A stretch of DNA of 64,000 nt. Origin: Setaria digitata. Its lineage: Eukaryota; Nematoda; Chromadorea; Rhabditida; Setariidae. Shown here piece by piece: positions 27,466-40,249 of the stretch. The stretch covers positions 1 through 64,000 of the forward strand of contig RCAB01000189.1 of assembly GCA_003640385.1 (NCBI GenBank). The letters run 5' to 3'. Numbering within the stretch: the stretch's first letter is position 1; the number at the start of each line of letters is the position of its first letter. The notes under the pieces were generated by a model that worked only from the letters and a program-made list of their open reading frames with translations, did not search any database and was not told where the DNA came from. The position numbers and the translations under genes were made by a program.

Positions 27466-30400
27466 CTAATGACAGGTGTTGTCAGTCAACAGTTCATCGT
27501 ATTCCTTTTTCTTCAGTCTTCCTTTTTTCAATTTTTTCAGTAATGAAAAATCCGATTTGAAATCATCTACGTTCTCCCTGCTTCCACTACGCCTCCGCTT
27601 CTTCGCAATTTTGGGCGTTTCTAGCCGTTTTTTCGGAGGACCGTTCTCCTACAATGGATGAATTTGACTTCGAACATTACAAAATAAAGACCACTGTAAC
27701 ATAAATCCTCACGACTTGGAATTTATAAATGCTTATGCAATCAAATTTGCTGTAATTTAAAGTTGAAAGCAATAAAACCTAGAAAGCTTCTTAAGTTTAC
27801 TTATGTTTCTTAGACAGTTTCGAAATCGAAAAATAATGGACAGCGAATACAGATGACAAGACGCAGCCTTCAGTAATATGATAAGAAGTGAGACCTTATT
27901 ACAACTTTAGGTGTAGTACCTTTTTCTTCATTTTTCTTTTCATTCCCTTATTTTCATCATCCAGAAGTAATAACTTTTCTTGCCTTTGCTTCTCTTTTTC
28001 AGCATTTTTATAGGGTATTTCAGAGGTATTTAAATCAGAACGTTTAAAGTCACTCAGATTGTTGTGCTTAAATTCTTTCATGCGCGGGAGACGTAGCAAC
28101 CCATAAGCATGGCCATAGCCGACAACATCCAGATCTGAAATATGATTCCATGGATTTCCGCATTTTTTATTGAATAAATTAACCTTTTACAATTCTGTGG
28201 CCTTTAGGCACCTAATATTTAAATGAAAAGGAAATAAGGCTACGAGAGATCATTAAAAAGACAAGAATTTCATTACTTTTAAACGAACAAACTACGTTAC
28301 AATCGTGGCGCACATACGATTCGATAAATGACATGAATGCTCGGGTACCACTTTCCAAAATCTCTCTTAAATAAATTTTTTTTCGGATATCGACAAATAA
28401 CGTAATTCGAATTTCAGGACTCTCAGAAAAATTATTGAAAAAGCAAATATGACTGCAGAGGCCATGAATTTTATATTCATTCCTTATATAGAAGTTAATT
28501 TGCTTGACCTATACAGAATCCGTTTCCACCACGAATGGAGCAGTTTTATTCCGCATTTCCTGCCTGTTTCAATGCTCATAAAAAGGAAAGAAAAAGGAAA
28601 AATCCTGAAATGGGGATCCAAGACAAATCTCTATTGTTTTCAACAAACTACTGTTGACGTATGGTGAAATATGTTCATGTAAAGCTGCAGATTTAATTAA
28701 CCATCTGATGAAATCTTACAATCTATGTAGTTAGTCTTCAAGCTACACAACAATTTTTGAAGCTATAAATATTACGTCCTCTGGAACTGTCGTTAGAGAG
28801 TTCCTCATCGATATAATGGAAAATCCGATTTAAGCGAATTTCTCAAATGAGCACGGCAAAATAAAAAAAAAATACAAAGATCAAATGATCCGAAAGGTAA
28901 AAACGCACCGTTCTTTTGAAGCAATTTCAACAATTTGCTGCCTTATTTGTTCCGATTCAGGATCGTTTTCTCGCAAGTTTGTTTCCATTTTAGTGAGAGA
29001 AACTTTCTCATATTTTTCGATAAACTGAATGTAAGCGGTTTCCTCCGGCGTAAGGAACAACACATTATTTCCTTTTCTTCCACATCTTGCACTTCGACCA
29101 GCACGATGAACAAACCAGCTAAAATGTTGCAATAGTTCTCAATTTTAAACATTTAACTTTCGACTCTCAATTAGTAATAAATAAAAATCGACGCTTCTAA
29201 TAAGAGTTTCCACGTAATGCAATTTCTTTTAGGTTACCCATTGGTTCATATTTTATAACTCATTTCGCCATGTAATCTCAATTAAAAGGAATCAAAAAGA
29301 AGAAAAGAAAAAGTAACTGATAGCAACTGCCGGAATTCAAATAAAAACCTTGTTTGCTTTGGTATGTCAAACTGCACAACCCAATCGATATTTTCAACAT
29401 CTATACCTCGAGAAAGCACATCTGTGCACAACATAACTGATTTACCAATTCTTCGGAAACATTGCAACTGTAATTTAATAGTTTATTCAGGTAAACAGAC
29501 TGATAATCTCGAAAACTTCTAACTTCTAACTATTTCATCAAATAAAAATGAATTTTCTCTTACTCTGAACTAATTATTTTATAAAAAGTCTATCAACATC
29601 TGGTGCAACACAATTATGGTTATACCTGATTTTCTACTTTCTTTTTTTTCTTTCCATGCAGAGCAAATACTTGTCTTTTTTGGATAAGATGTTTCAACAC
29701 TGTTTGCATATACTCCACACATTGACAGGTTGAAAAAAAGATCAATATTTTTGAGTATGGATGACTACGGATAAATTCTACCAACAAATGTAATTTCTGA
29801 TCAGCTTTCACTACCTAAAAAACTCAATGGAGAATTGAGCTCGACTCGAAAGCTTTGTCAACAAAAAATAAAATAGGGAAAACAAACAATTCTGATTGGT
29901 AATATATGATGAGGAAGAAGCATAGGTTGCACTGGAAGAAATTCATTTTCATATTTATGAAATGCTTTTCCTAATGAAAAATATTTTTTTTTTTTCATTT
30001 CATAAGAGAATAAAAATTTTCTACCAATCTTTTTCAGTTGCTTTCTCACGCCTATAAATGCGAATATATTTCGTAAAGAAAAAAAAAAAATCATAAAAAT
30101 CAATTTCTAAATTTGCGTATAATTCCAACTAGATTAGAAAATTTGAAACGAACCATGTAAAAATTATTCAAGGTATTTGGTGATACCGCTTCCACCATCT
30201 CGATTGAATCAAGTACTGACCCACAACTTGCAAGTGTAATTTGTACAGGATTTCTATAAAAAAAATTCAAGGATTTAAGTTTTCTTTTCCAAAGAAATGC
30301 AAAAGCAACATAAACTGATACGTGATATCTGGCAGCTTGAAAAATCCTGTGAAAGAAACAACCTTAAACCAAATTTTACGATTTCTTCCATTTCTTTGGC

Positions 30401-33400
30401 CTGTGTTGCAGAGAATAAACCGGTACGTCTCTGTTTCGGTAACGACTCCAAAATCTCAGTCATGCTAGAGCAATTTTCACAATTATTCAGTGGGACAGTA
30501 GTGACACAATCTTAATAAAGCAGTAAATATTACGCTAGGTTTAACAGCCACTTGGATCACTGTTATTGCTGTAGACTAAAATAAGAGTTTTCCCCTACCT
30601 AGCTTTGAAAGTCGAGTCGGTATATCGATCTGCTTCATCAACAATCAAAATTTCAAGAGCTTTTAAAGCTTTTTTAAAATCTGAATTCGATGATATCAGT
30701 AACTTCAATCTTCCAGGAGTAGCGATTATTACTGTGGCGCTAAAAATTAAAAATTTTATGAAAGGTAACTGACTCTGCATTGCAAAAAAGAAACTAAATC
30801 TATCCAGTACATCCATTAATGCCACTGTAACATTTTTCATGGAAGTTGGGCGGAAATCATCCGAACTTAAAAATCATATTCTTAAAAACATTTGTAACTA
30901 AAAGTAAGCGAAACCCAAATACGATAACTATTTACATCCAGTGAAATGCAATGAAAACAAAATAAACTTTAAGCATTGGGTTGCTGTCGGATCACGTTTT
31001 CCCTTCTTCCCACCAATAACCACACACATGTCAAGATTAAGCGCATCTGCAAACGGGTTACAAACTGCAGCAACTTGTTTTGCTAATTCTCGAGTTGGCA
31101 CAATCACAACTGCACCTACTTCATTCTTCTGCCAAACCTGATACAATACCATGATCACGAAGTGAGTACCATCATTTTCTCGTTAAGCTTACTCGTTAAA
31201 ATCACAAAATAACCAGCAGAGAAATCATTTCTTATTAGCAAATATAGCAGAGAAATCATACCAGCAAATATATTACGATGCTTATTGTACTCCTTTTGTA
31301 CCTTACGCTGTCAACATTTTTCAAGACTCTTACTTTTTTCTTTCCTAAAATTGTGAACAATGGTAAAACATATGCGAGAGTTTTTCCAGAACCAGTTGGT
31401 GCTTGCACAATAACATCCTCATGCTTCAACAAACGCTCCACTGTTTGCTGCTGAAAGACATAAAATATCGTATAAAATTTTTTTTAAAACCAATAAAAAG
31501 ACGTATAATGCTTACAAATGGTCATTTCATAATTTTTACTTCCTTCATTTTACTCCTCCTCTTTTACAATCTTTTCCAAGAATTAATAAAATGAGAAAAA
31601 GCAACTAGGTAAACTAACGGTGGAGACAGTAATAACCCAGTATTAGTTGAATAAAATTTTTTTGTAACAAAAACTTGATTAATCATTCAGAAAAAATAAT
31701 TAGCCACCTCTGGGTAGATGTCTTACTACGCGACTTTCATATGTTACGCCAACAAGAAATGCATTAGGTCCAATGTGAAGAAATTTTCAATAAAAAGTGA
31801 GAATACTAATCATGCGAACCTGTTATCAGTTAGTTGAGCTAACTAAATGTCCCATCAACTTCTCCATGTTAAAATATTATTGCATACAACTATCTAACCT
31901 TCATTAATTGAACTGAATCCATTGAAATGTTGAAAAAAAAAAAAAAAAAAAGGCACAGCAAACCTAACAGCAGAAGATTTCGCAAAATTTTTTTTTCTGT
32001 TTTTTTAATGCTTTCCACTTCGAATATTTTTTTGCAAATGAAACAAATACTTTATTTTATTTCTTCTGCTTCAGCAAGAATTGCATAATGATTGTTACGA
32101 TTATTGGAAAGATCATTATATCTCAGATGTCCAAGTAAAGCGACAAAATCAAGGAATATAAATGAATACAGTTCTGAATATCACACACTTAAATTATTAT
32201 CAAAATAATTTATGCTTACGATATTATCAGCTGCTTTGCCAGTCTTAAAAATAAAAAACAAACGCATCAGATCAATATATGAAAGATGCAAACGTAACTC
32301 AAGGAAATAAATGCCAAGTAGATCCAAACCATCAAGAAATTGCGCTGTTAAAAAAAAAAAAAAAAAAGAAAAAAAATTATCTGAAACATGAGAATTTCTT
32401 TATCAATACAGGGTAAAAGACAATAATGCAACATCATCTCTCAACGTAGAAAAATATCCTTCAACTATTAAAAGATTTTCATTTTCACAAGAACGAGACT
32501 GTTTTATTTCCAGCAGTTACTGTTGAAACATTGCAGACATGGGTAAAGCTATTTTTATTATATTATTATTATATTCGTCCCAATATTAATATCCGACCTA
32601 ATAATACGCTAATTTTCCACCAGAGATTTCAAATTTCCACAGCCGAAAAGAAATCAACCACTCTCACGATTCCATGGAAAACGAAAAGGATTGGCTGGTT
32701 CTGCATCACGCCATTCACGATTCACATTTAGCGGATACTCGCGAATCCGTATACCAACCACTTTAGCCAGGAAGAAAGCAACCAGGAAGGACGATATGAC
32801 AACGATGAATGCAAACACATAGAATGTTTCCTAAAGAATGCTCAGTTAACAGATTTTACCAAGAAATGATCCATAACACTTTAATTCAACCACAAAAAAC
32901 ACTTCCTATAAGTGTTTACACAATTTATTACTCAATAACAGTATGAAAACAATCAGGAAATCTCTTAATCAACCTAACAATATAGCAGTAAAATATCGAT
33001 TAAACAGAAAGTGAGTTTTTAAAGCTCAACCATCAACTGACATCATTTACCGTATTTAAGAAGTAGAATTTAAAAGATTTTCGGCAGAAAACAATACAAT
33101 ACCACACACACTCACTCACACAGCTCACCTCATCAAACAGTTCATTGAAGGTTGGTATCATCTGATTGGCCGTATGTATTAATTCCAGTGCCCATGATTT
33201 CTTACCTTTACGTCCACCTGATAAATAATAATCACCCCATCGATAATCACCCTGCTCGCGCATCCTTTGATACTCAATTACTCAATAATCACTGAAGGAG
33301 AGAACTCTTCTCATTTAGCACAATAAATCAGAAATAAGATTTTAAGCCTATTTCAAATAATAATTTGAGTGAAAAGAAAAAAAAATTGCCATGATGAAAT

Positions 33401-34400
33401 TTTCAAAAAATAAAAAGATATTATTCAATAATTTGCATGTTTAAATCTGTGGGAAATAAATAGTAAGGAATGGACCTACGAAGCAAGAGCTAACGAAAGA
33501 GAAAAAGTTGATAGAACCATAAAATCATTTAAAAAATTTATAATAATAGCAAGCATAACTACAACACATCGATAAGAGAGGACATATAAGTCAAGCAATT
33601 TCTTGACTTATATGACTTATATCTTGACTATAAGTCGCGCAAAAACAGTAAAAATGGCAAATTTCTCGAAAATTAATTCCTTTCAATTTTGAACAAAACA
33701 TTCTGCTTATAAATGCAACGTCCATGGTTACCTTAATCGTAAGCTATCCAAAGCCGAAAAATGAATCTTAAATGGGATCCGACTGCTGAAATTATGCACT
33801 GATGCTACTCATCACTACACTTAACTCATGCGCAGTAGATAAGCTAGTAGTGACTAACCTGCCAAGAAACACAGAATCCTTCCACTAACTTAGGATAAAG
33901 CCCACTGAAAAACTCCATTTCAGCACAAAAAAAAAAAACACTCAGATAAAACTTTGGTCAAACTATTCTAATTCTATCGATAATCAGGGTCTTCTAATCC
34001 AGAAATAAAGCAGCTGAGAAAGCCTTGATACAAATCAAGAAACCCTGTGGTTTTTTATCAAAGAAATTCATAACTGAATTTACAAAGTCTGAATTCTATA
34101 TTTCTAACAAAATGATTTCATGCCTCCAAATCATTCCAAGATAAATATTCAAAACATGCACTGATGAATTACCGAAATAATCCCACAGAAAACATCGGTC
34201 CAAATCTCAAAATTTACCTGAACTGATGTGAATTCTTTGAATGCGAGTTTTTCGGTAAACACGGTCAAAATTTCAATGGGTAACAGCGACCGCAACTTTT
34301 CACTTCCGCTTTGCATCGAACTCTCTCCTAAACTTTCATGTACCTCTCCAAAATGTTCTTTGTGTATATAAATAGATGCAGATTCAAAAAATTCCGACAT
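27466..34400 (-). CDS. DDX55: ATP-dependent RNA helicase DDX55/SPB4, 605 aa
   Basis: DEAD-box helicase of the Spb4 family, acting on 60S ribosome assembly in the nucleolus. Twelve exons close in frame: 34218-34400, 31334-31450, 30968-31137, 30599-30739, 30363-30464, 30154-30253, 29626-29814, 29349-29467, 28909-29118, 28277-28365, 27920-28134, 27466-27648. Visible motifs: Q-motif FTSVQ (about 57-61), I APTGSGKT (78-85), Ia PTREL (114-118), II VDEAD (190-194), III SAT (222-224), [14 protein letters not shown] and [10 protein letters not shown] (378-385). The C-terminal LLRLPRMKE and basic [17 protein letters not shown] are diagnostic of DDX55 against other DEAD proteins, and length matches human (600 aa). 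The usual DRLLDMGF after DEAD is changed to DRYTDSTF. Intron 1 (2.8 kb) contains a separate gene. The Met at 34400 is the first with full Q-motif context. Confidence 0.95.
32654..33263 (-). CDS. Nested single-pass membrane protein, 103 aa
   Basis: Exons 33129-33263 and 32654-32830 lie inside DDX55 intron 1 on the same strand. The N-terminal 45 residues are polar ([20 protein letters not shown]), then one strong hydrophobic segment of about 20 residues ([20 protein letters not shown], about 48-67), then a basic/aromatic tail ending [12 protein letters not shown]. Good donor (GAG|GTGAGC) and acceptor (TTCTTTAG) and normal codon use support a real gene. I do not recognise the family. It does not fit the DDX55 reading frame, so it is not an alternative helicase exon. 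The start is the Met that opens the exon; a further 5' exon is possible. Confidence 0.72.
33583..33614. repeat. 13-bp inverted repeat, 6-nt loop
   Basis: catataagtcaag (33583-33595) is followed after caattt by its exact reverse complement (33602-33614). A third related tract, gacttatatcttgactataagtc, follows at once. It lies in DDX55 intron 1 upstream of the nested gene. Function unknown. Confidence 0.8.
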
Positions 34401-37212
34401 ACTGCGTAAGATCCTGCTTATTGAAAAAGACTATTGTTAGTCAATAAAATATTGAATTATTTGTTTAAAGTCCTAACAATCAATAAAAATAAAGCCACAT
34501 GAAATAAATCTGATTCGGGAACCTCTGTAAAGTACCATTTGAAACCAATAAGGAAGAATTCAAAGACATAAAATCAATCCCTTATAGCAACCTCGCCCAC
34601 ACCACGCTACCCAATACTCCTGGAAAACCCAACTTTAAAAAAACTCAAAATAAATGTGCAAATTTTAACCGACCACCTGCCGAACATAAACTCCATTAAA
34701 TTTGTAACGAAAACTTTCATCCCAGACACGATTGTATTGTGATGGTGAATGAAGTTTCTTTTTTTTGCTTGATTTTTCGGAAATTTATTGTCCCAAAATG
34801 TGTTATGTCATATAATATATGCTTCGATTTTATAATTTCTACTATCATTTATAAAAAGTGATCATTTCATATCGCTGTTAAAATTTAATGATAAAGATTA
34901 AAGTTCTTTAACCTTTAATAGTTGGAATTTGCACTTATTGAAGTCCTTTACCACAGGTGTGATTTTATTGTCAGTCACATACATATAACACAATATACGG
35001 GAGTATACATATTACACGTCACGCATGCCACGTATACAATGCATATACGTCCATATGGTGTACACGCATCTAAACGTTGCATGAACTTGATAAGGCACAT
35101 AGCATACATATGTACACTCATTACACGTTATGTGTACTTATGTACACTTCATAATTAAAGTACATAGATATCAGTGCGTTGCATCTACCTTATTGATGTG
35201 GTGGAATTAAGTTAGTGGTAGTACGTAATTTTGAAATATTATTCCATTTCATTTTAATGGCTATACATTTTAGATTAATTTAATTAGCACAAGTAATCAT
35301 TGATTTTATAACAAAACATTTATATTTGAGTATTCAAAATGTCATACCTACAAATAATACCTTTGTGTACTAAAGTTGAAACAATCAAATTATATAATTG
35401 TCATCACAAAGTTCGTTGATTTATAATTACTCACAGTGCAGATAACGAAATGTATGCCATCAAAAGAAAATAAAGAAATTTTTTAGAATTCACTAAATTC
35501 TTGATAACTTCATTTCAAATTTTAGCTTTATGACTGTGAGTTTAATGCAGCTATTATTTTACTCGATAATCTCACTTTTCTGCGGTTTATTTTACTAAGT
35601 GGCGCTCTAGCTGATCTAAATAGAGCCCATAAAATATCTATTTGTGTTAAATTTGGAAGTATTTCGCAAATAATTCGCCCTGTGAATTTGTAATTGCTGG
35701 TAGCGATAATCCAAATTGTAATTTATACAAAAGTAATAACTGACGATATTTCATACGAAATGACACTTTAAGCACTTGACTTTTAACCTTATCAGCTTCG
35801 CTTTATTAATTTGAACTTAGCCAATCATTGACTAAGTCCCAATAGTAGAAGGCACACGTACTTGCTGATGCGTTATCTTTCATTGTTCAAATGCAAATTT
35901 CCAAGTTTTTGTTATAAAATCGTCATTGTTTTTCGGAAAAGGAAATAATAGCAATATTTTTTCTTTTTTTATAAATATTGGCAAACTTTAAGAGCTAAAA
36001 AATTTTTGGTTTTAATAAAAGGGGTTAATTTTTGATTCAAATTTCACTTATATGAGCTTTTTTCAGAAAGAGAAAATTTTTTTAAATATATTTCATAATT
36101 TCTGAAATCTCATGCATGATTATCACTCTATGGTTGATTTTACGATGAGACAATGTGTTCCAGCTAGAATGTTACGAAAGGTGCAAGAAAAAAGGAAAAA
36201 TACCTACTGTATTTTTATGAAAACAACCTGAAGAAAAAATTTTAAACAAAAAATTTAGTGAAAAAAAGTGCAATTAAAAGAGAAAAAAGGAAATTAAAAA
36301 ATTTAAAAAACATTCAACCATATCACAAATAGTACATTTCATGGGTAAAACTGATATCCGGGGTGAAGTCTATCCCGTATGTTATATAATTTTATTTAAA
36401 TCGTAAACAATTCAATTACGAGAATCCTTCCCTACAATTTGTTCACACCACTGCAAACATTGTTAATTTGTTGCCTAAAATAGGCTATTAAAATACACTA
36501 TTTAGCGCTGTGCTAAAATATATTAGAAAAAAGAAGCAATTACAATTAACATGAAACTCCACTTAAAATTAACGAACAACAGTGTCCAGAAAAAGTCCCA
36601 GCGATTCTTTTAGGATCTCCTTATTTAATAGCCAAAACATCAACTGGAAAACCTTTTATCTTATCCATCGATGATTGTTTTTATCGTTGAAATAAATTCA
36701 TTTTCATTTTATATTTGTTTGTCACTTTATTTCCTATCCAATTCTGCAAAATTTTTTGATTTCAAAAATAACACAGCAAGAAACCTCCCGTTTTGCCCTC
36801 GTTTCCTGTAACACGGATTTTAAAATGGCAAATTGAATTCATTTTTGCTTATAAAAAGAGCAATGAACTAGATAACAGGGAGTAAACGTTGCAATTTATA
36901 TTTCAGTTAAATTTGTTTTTTCGGAAAAGTTTCAGAACAGCATTTTATGAAATTTATCTTCTCCCAAAACAAGTAAAATATAAAAGTTAATTTGTACAAT
37001 AGTTATGTCCCTTAATTCCAAAGATGACTGCAACGTATCATATCATTAACTTTTAGAGGCATAAAAATAAGACCGAGTTCAAACTATTCATTATTTTTAC
37101 ATCACATTAATTAATTACTGAATAAGCAGCAATCATTTTGAAATGTTCGAAAAGATCGTTAGGTCCGACGGATATGTTTGTGATTGAATAATGTAGACTA
37201 AAAAAGAACTAA
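34401..37212. other. Long intergenic region
   Basis: No gene recognised. Contains the alternating purine-pyrimidine tract at 34970-35160 and AT-rich unique sequence. Promoter elements of DDX55 must lie near 34.4-34.8 kb. Confidence 0.45.
34970..35160. repeat. Alternating purine-pyrimidine tract (TACA/CGTA-like)
   Basis: About 190 bp of irregular acatacatata, acgtcacgcatgcc, tacgtccatatgg and gtgtacttatgtacac. Short palindromes (gtacac...gtgtac) are frequent. It resembles a decayed dinucleotide/tetranucleotide microsatellite with some Z-DNA-prone steps. Confidence 0.65.
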
Positions 37213-38467
37213 TTAGTTAATCTCTGTTTCTCGAACTGCTACAGCTCCGTTTGGTCCTGCTTTCTTTGTATCCCATTGACTGTTGGTCGATTTGATTGTG
37301 CTACAGCAAAAATTCCTCTGAAGAGAGCGAACCATTACCTACCTGTCCAGGTTGCTTACAAGGTCGCTGTCTGAACTACTTCATTGTTTAGGTCGATTTA
37401 ATTATGTAGTAACAGTAGAATAGAGATTAATAATAAGGTTTTTTAATAACATTTAGGAAGTTTCTTGAACAACAGTTTCATTATAAAGTTCCCATTGTAA
37501 ATCCTAATTAGTTTCAAGCTTCACAAAATTATTTGTTGTTTTGTTGCATAAAGAAATCATCGCTTCCTTTGAGAATGTAGTAGTAGCAATCTTTTCTTTT
37601 AATATTAATCCTATTTAAAAAACTACAAGCAGTAAAAAAACCGACCTAACCCATATGTGGTATGTGGAAAATTCCCCAAATTCGAAACTTTTGAATTGAT
37701 TCACCGTCTTTATAAATCTTTCCACTAGATAAAAGAAAAAAAAAAAAAAAAAAANTGTTGTTTTGTTGCATAAAGAAATCATCGCTTCCTTTGAGAATGT
37801 AGTAGTAGCAATCTTTTCTTTTAATATTAATCCTATTTAAAAAACTACAAGCAGTAAAAAAACCGACCTAACCCATATGTGGTATGTGGAAAATTCCCCA
37901 AATTCGAAACTTTTGAATTGATTCACCGTCTTTATAAATCTTTCCACTAGATAAAAGAAAAAAAAAAAAAAAAAAAACTATTCCTAAGTGTTTTAACAGC
38001 TGCATGTGAATTAAAAACTTCAAACACAAAAGTATTCAGCAGCAGGATTCGTGAAAGCTCTTGGATTTATCAGGTAACTTAATTTTATTCCTCTTCGTTA
38101 TAAATTTTGAGTTTTGAGTAAGATACGATCTTTGCAAAATCCAATACTACGCTCACTAATTTTCTCTTGTCTGTTTTAGTTACATTTATATTTAACAAAA
38201 AAAAAATCATTTTTATGCACTTTTGCATTATGATCTTTTTTTCAACTAACTTTGATAACTCGATTTACATTTTAAATCCCTGTTAGTCTCAAACATTTTA
38301 TCTAATGCTCACCAATTCCTCGACTTATCCCTTATATGTTTCATAATCCAGCTTACCACATAAGAGGTCATCTTCACTTCCTTTACTTTGCATTACTTTC
38401 TTCGGCAGTTACAGACTTGGTCGAAAAACTCATAAGTTTTCTCTCTCATTTCCTTCCGCTGTCGTGT
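37213..38467 (-). other. Possible small gene, model uncertain
   Basis: Exon 37213-37300 ends in a stop and reads STNSQWDTKKAGPNGAVAVR, followed by ETEIN. Its acceptor is TTGCTGTAG. Candidate upstream pieces are a 28-nt exon 37343-37370 (SDLVSNLD, donor CAG|GTAGGT) and 38397-38467 (MREKTYEFFDQVCNC, donor AAA|GTAATG). These candidates cannot all be joined in phase, so the model is not settled. It would lie on the same strand, downstream of TOMM7. No family recognised. Confidence 0.22.
37533..37978. repeat. 222-bp exact-looking duplication around N at 37755
   Basis: 37533-37754 is repeated at 37756-37977, each ending in a long A run, with one N between. The copies appear identical apart from the length of the A tract. 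This is most simply a failed contig merge at the homopolymer. Confidence 0.9.
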
Positions 38468-38671
38468 CTAATGAAGTTGCTGCATGTGCTATATTTTTTG
38501 TTGAGAAATTCGAGAACTTCATTTAAAATAATAGTAAAAATTTTAATTTGACAGATTTTATGACAAAATGGGAAAATTACATGCTTTCAACAACAAAAGA
38601 AAATGTCTGCAGAATTAGTTTTCTGCACAGTCAAAATGAAATAAAAGTAAGTGAGAAGCTACAGCTTGGAT

Positions 38672-39133
38672 TCATCCATAGAAGAGGCCAGTTAGCGATA
38701 GTGGTATTACTTCACCGTTGGGTTGCGGATCCGCTCCATGTCGAAATCCTAAAGGATTGCTCATTCCTATCACATGTTTAGCACACTATTTATGTTATGT
38801 ACTACTAATCAGATAAGATACAACGTAGTTTCCAGAAAAAAAAAAAAAAAAAAAAAAAATTAAACAGTAAAACCTGAATCCAATTTTACGAAATTTAGGC
38901 CTTTATATGGAAATGTTCCTATTTCTCACGCCTAAGCATTATTAAGTTCCTTCAAATTACCGTGTAATTTAGTCCGTCCAGATAAAATAAATCTGAAAAC
39001 GTAATTTTCTGAGTTAGAGTTTTATTGACTTACCTAAGTAAACAATGAAAGGAACACTTCCCCACTGGACGAAGAATCGGAAAATGTTGACGGTTTGTCG
39101 TACCAAGTTTTGTTGCGTTGATGACAGTTTCAT
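38672..39133 (-). CDS. tomm-7: TOM complex subunit TOMM7, 58 aa
   Basis: Exons 39034-39133 and 38672-38748. Tom7 is a tail-anchored outer-membrane subunit that modulates assembly of the TOM import channel. The family core is clear: NIFRFFVQWGSVPFIVYLGF (about 17-36) covers the membrane helix, followed by the hallmark GADP in RHGADPQP. The C-terminal LSLTGLFYG matches the usual LSLLWG-type end. Length agrees with animal Tom7 (about 55 aa). The intron is phase 1 with donor TTAG|GTAAGTC and acceptor CTTTAG. Both exons stand out as GC-richer islands. CD2BP2 lies 1.1 kb upstream on the same strand. Confidence 0.92.
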
Positions 39134-40249
39134 CGTTTCCAGTTGCTACAGACACTGCTCGCCTCTATAATAATTGAATATCCAGCCCAAATGAATAACT
39201 ACGGTACTTATCGACTATCCGAATTAAGATCATTTAATACAGTTCCATCGCTCATGAACATGGAATTCGTCTACGTACTAACCATCGAATCTCGTCGTTA
39301 AATTAACAATATTTATCTAAACTGATAAGCCTCATGAAGTAGCTTAACACTAATTTCACAAGTCATGATCTTGCAAACAGGTAGGCTTATGCTGATTTCA
39401 TATGAATCCATCAAAATTTGCTCTTCTCAATTACACAGTTCTTTCATTCTCCACGATTTTGTATCAGATAAATAAATACCTAAGAATAAATAACTTGTGG
39501 TAAAAAAAAAACTCAATAAAATGGAATAACGCAGAGACCATGGTACCTGCTAAATAATTAACGAAGTAGAAAGTAGCAACAAATTAAAAATGTACGAGAG
39601 AAATGAAGCAGTGGAAACTATACGAACAATTTACGGATAGTAACCTTCGTTTTAAAAAGAAACATTTCTTCTGAAGCAAAAATTCTCAACAAAAAAAGTG
39701 CAGTAATCATTACCATACAGAAAAATTCCACACAAATACTAAAAATGAAATGTGAATTAATAAATATAAATCGCTTTCAATAATTCTTGTCAGAATACGA
39801 CTTTTTTTTTTTTGCAAAAAAAAGCTTAATAAAACAAGCTGTTTATTTCTATTAACTACTTATCTAAGTCATTAAGAATAAACCTCGCACCTTCTACTCC
39901 ATAACTTCACACTTCCATTATTCCCAGCTGAAACTCAACCTAATCGATGTTGCATATTTAAGCTGGCATGTGGCATCTAGTCTTTAACTGGCATGTTACA
40001 CCGTTAAATATCTCACAGTTCTTCAACTCACTGGACTGGTAAGCAAGGTTTTCTAAGTATGTAAACTTCTTGTTTAATATCAGTAACCTTACAGAAGACG
40101 TAACGATGTAGGAAAGCATGGAATATTTTCACTCTTGGAGATATAAGGAAAACAAAACCGATTATGCTGTCAAATAATTAAGCTATCGAGATGCAGACAA
40201 AATAACAGCATAAATTATATTGCTAAACATCAAAATAATAATGAATTCT
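39134..40249. other. Spacer between CD2BP2 and TOMM7
   Basis: AT-rich spacer of 1.1 kb between two same-strand genes. Nothing coding or RNA-like recognised. It could be a long intercistronic region or contain an independent TOMM7 promoter. Confidence 0.45.

Noticed and set aside
30838..30868. Extra small DDX55 exon reading [11 protein letters not shown]
   Set aside because: No donor gives the phase needed by the next exon, and direct joining of 30968-31137 to 30599-30739 restores the family sequence ([11 protein letters not shown]).
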